Source: Actinernus sp. WN-2022
Lineage: Eukaryota; Cnidaria; Anthozoa; Actiniaria; Actinernidae
Assembly: GCA_030867875.1 (NCBI GenBank)
Contig: JAOWCC010000936.1
Span: 16,934,095 to 16,998,094 of the forward strand
DNA length: 64,000 bases
Reading direction: 5' to 3'
The translations under genes were made by a program, and so were the position numbers. Numbering within the stretch: the first letter of the stretch is position 1; every line of letters begins with the position of its first letter. The notes under the pieces were generated by a model. It was not told the origin of the DNA. It did no database searches and saw nothing but the letters and a program-made list of their open reading frames with translations. This document shows, in pieces, positions 61,406 to 64,000 of this stretch.

Positions 61406-64000
61406 TTTTAACTGCGGAATCAAAAAATAGATTGTGAAACATTCACGTTGGTCACGGGATATGGCCAGATCGGCTCTCTTAGTTATCCTCTCTTGTCGTT
61501 ACTCAATCGCAAATCCCGCTTTAATTCTATGATTGAGCCAGCAAATCTTCATGTCATTACAACAAAGTTCTCACCTTACTTATTCATCTGCAATACAACA
61601 GCGACTTTCGGCGGTCGAGCCATGAATGAAAACCAAATGAACAAGAGAATAGTTGAACTAAGCGTTCCCAAATTCGACTCGCTCTCCTTGTACGCACAGG
61701 CATCGTTGTCCATGTGTTTTAGATGGTGAAGTGTAAGAGGCAGCCGTGTACAGAATGCTCCGAGCGCATTGTCAACGCCAGTTTTTTCAGCAATACTTCT
61801 AACCAGCCACACTCTATTGTGACGTCAATAACCGCGCGCGTTACGTCCCTTTTATGACTTGTAATCAGATGTACACAGCTACGTCCTAAAAGATTTCCCT
61901 TGATCAATGTAAATAGCAAATTTGCTAGATTGTTTCCGATTGAAGACTTTATTGGGTTTCTTTAGCTTAGCGTTAACATCAACCATATTATTTATTTACC
62001 AAAGCATCCGGGATTTGTGGCAATATTTATATGCCTTTGATTTTTTGCAACTGGTGCATTTTTCAATTCACATCTTTGCAGTAATGAAGGAAAATGGAAA
62101 AGGAGAGATGCTGTGTGTGAGAAGACTTGATAAGACTTCTCGGAACTTATTAACACTGTGGCATTGGTCCGTCGGAGATTTGTTTCTGTTTCCCATTCAG
62201 ATGTTTTGCGGCCGGTTTCGCTTTCCCATGAAAATCGCAAGCAAAATCGGTTCATAGTCCGTAAAGCGGCGAACACGGGAATTTATGTCGGGAAATTAGC
62301 AAATCTAAGATGACAATGGATATTCGATCGCTGGTGCAATGCCTCTGTTCGCCGCTCAAGCTAAGAGCAAATATCAACATCTATATGAAATAAATATAAG
62401 CACCAGGGAAACAAGAAGAGGGAATTAAAGTGTAGTAGAATCTAGAGTATTGCAGTTTACCTAGAAGATAATTGAAATTGCCGCGTTCAACAGACCATCA
62501 CTGACGGCAAAGACCGGTTTTCGAGTGTATAGATAGCGTACCATAAACTATCGCAAACAGGCACTATGATATTCGTTACTCAATCGCAAATCCCGCTTTA
62601 ATTCTATGATTGAGCCAGCAAATCTTCATGTCATTACAACAAAGTTCTCACCTTACTTATTCATCTGCAATACAACAGCGACTTTCGGCGGTCGAGCCAT
62701 GAATGAAAACCAAATGAACAAGAGAATAGTTGAACTAAGCGTTCCCAAATTCGACTCGCTCTCCTTGTACGCACAGGCATCGTTGTCCATGTGTTTTAGA
62801 TGGTGAAGTGTAAGAGGCAGCCGTGTACAGAATGCTCCGAGCGCATTGTCAACGCCAGTTTTTTCAGCAATACTTCTAACCAGCCACACTCTATTGTGAC
62901 GTCAATAACCGCGCGCGTTACGTCCCTTTTATGACTTGTAATCAGATGTACACAGCTACGTCCTAAAAGATTTCCCTTGATCAATGTAAATAGCAAATTT
63001 GCTAGATTGTTTCCGATTGAAGACTTTATTGGGTTTATTTAGCTTAGCGTTAACATCAACCATATTATTTATTTACCAAAGCATCCGGGATTTGTGGCAA
63101 TATTTATATGCTTTTGATTTTTTGCAACTGGTGCATTTTTCAATTCACATCTTTGCAGTAATGAAGGAAAATGGAAAAGGAGAGATGCTGTGTGTGAGAA
63201 GACTTGATAAGACTTCTCGGAACTTATTAACACTGTGGCATTGGTCCGTCGGAGATTTGTTTCTGTTTCCCATTCAGATGTTTTGCGGCCGGTTTCGCTT
63301 TCCCATGAAAATCGCAAGCAAAATCGGTTCATAGTCCGTAAAGCGGCGAACACGGGAATTTATGTCGGGAAATTAGCAAATCTAAGATGACAATGGATAT
63401 TCGATCGCTGGTGCAATGCCTCTGTTCGCCGCTCAAGCTAAGAGCAAATATCAACATCTATATGAAATAAATATAAGCACCAGGGAAACAAGAAGAGGGA
63501 ATTAAAGTGTAGTAGAATCTAGAGTATTGCAGTTTAACTAGAAGATAATTGAAATTGCCGCGTTCAACAGACCATCACTGACGGCAAAGACCGGTTTTCG
63601 AGTGTATAGATAGCGTACCATAAACTATCGCAAACAGGCGCTATGATATTCGTTACTCAATCGCAAATCCCGCTTTAATTCTATTATGATTGAGCCAGAA
63701 AATCTTCATGTCATTACAACAAAGTTCTCACCTTACTTATTCATCTGGAATACAACAGCGACTTTCGGAGGTCGAGCCATGAATGAAAAGCAAATGAACA
63801 AGAGAATAGTTGAACTAAGCGTTCCCAAATTCGCCTCGCTCTCCTTGTACGCACAGGTATCCTTGTCCATGCGTTTTAGGTGGTGAAGTGTAAGAGGCAG
63901 CCGTGTACAGAATGCTCCGAGCGCATTGTCAACGCCAGTTTTTTCGGCAATACTTCTAACCAGCCACACTCTATTGTGACGTCAATAACAGCGCGCGTTA

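Larger units (their letters stand above)
57078..61502. mobile_element. 4.4-kb TIR element with 7-bp target duplication
   Basis: Element 57085-61495 (4411 bp). The terminal 29 bp (CAAGAGAGGATAACTAAGAG...) are a perfect inverted repeat. Similarity continues imperfectly for about 75 bp (shared inner ACGTGAATGTTTC). The satellite sequence TCGTTAC is duplicated at both ends (57078-57084, 61496-61502), and intact units show the empty site. 5'-CA...TG-3' ends and a 7-bp duplication fit P-like elements among others, but I found no transposase signature, so the superfamily is open. The interior carries exon-like coding pieces and several nested small elements. Confidence 0.85.
40595..64000. repeat. 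Tandem satellite array, ~1.08-kb unit, interrupted by insertions
   Basis: The unit mark GAATTAAAGTGTAGTAG recurs at 40594, 41674, 52797, 53880, 54963, 56927, 62422 and 63499. Uninterrupted unit lengths are 1080, 1083, 1083 and 1077 bp. Copies are highly alike and run off the right edge. Insertions occupy 41781-43135, 43555-52244, 55267-56155 and 57085-61495. Each unit has conserved small frames on both strands (about 66 and 111 codons on +, 78 and 94 on -); none matches a known family. I see no 5S, snRNA or histone sequence in the unit. Confidence 0.9.

Overview
This window looks like animal nuclear DNA, probably from a cnidarian and plausibly a stony coral. The evidence is AT-rich, intron-bearing sequence, a secreted PAN / fibrinogen-like / calcium-binding-EGF gene with phase-1 exons, and a dense load of APE-type LINEs, a Ty3/Gypsy element, MITEs and palindromic elements. 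The taxon is inferred from this repertoire; no marker gene proves it. There is no bacterial-type gene organisation, no CRISPR array and no rRNA. Most open frames are repeat translations or mobile-element fragments.

Left part (1-13.5 kb). An 84-bp minisatellite lies at 1.12-2.0 kb. On the minus strand there are pieces of one host gene: a signal-peptide plus PAN exon (12832-13150), a fibrinogen-like N-terminal exon with an internal stop (10331-10483), and three cbEGF exons (9944-10066, 5381-5503, 2451-2576). The last of these has lost its AG acceptor. All are compatible with phase-1 splicing, but the lesions suggest a decaying gene or pseudogene that runs off the left edge. MITEs, a TTAA-flanked TIR element, a tRNA-derived SINE and LINE fragments fill the introns.

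Middle (13.5-40.6 kb). A degenerate two-ORF LINE (+, 14.05-18.78 kb) is followed by two minus-strand LINE fragments (18.8-22.0 kb) and a plus-strand LINE (22.8-24.9 kb). From 25.7 to 33.1 kb there are two diverged copies of one non-coding block. One copy supplies 'empty sites' for elements inserted in the other: a TTAA-type element and a two-palindrome composite element. Hairpin-type elements continue to 40.6 kb.

Right part (38.2-64 kb). A tandem array of a ~1.08-kb unit (about eight copies, running off the right edge) has been opened by insertions: a 2.25-kb TIR element, a LINE with a (TTGAAC)n tail, a near-complete LINE with PHD, 2A-like, endonuclease and RT segments, a 0.9-kb LINE fragment, and a 4.4-kb TIR element with a 7-bp target duplication that carries exon-like sequence and its own nested elements. 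The near-complete LINE is itself interrupted by a complete 4.68-kb Gypsy element whose LTRs differ at one of 178 positions. The nesting gives a relative order of events: satellite, then LINE, then Gypsy.

No host gene in the window looks intact. The best leads are the composite double-palindrome elements with paralogous empty sites, a compensated 3' UTR hairpin shared by two LINE copies, the tRNA-like sequence inside a TIR element, and the cargo-like 4.4-kb TIR element.
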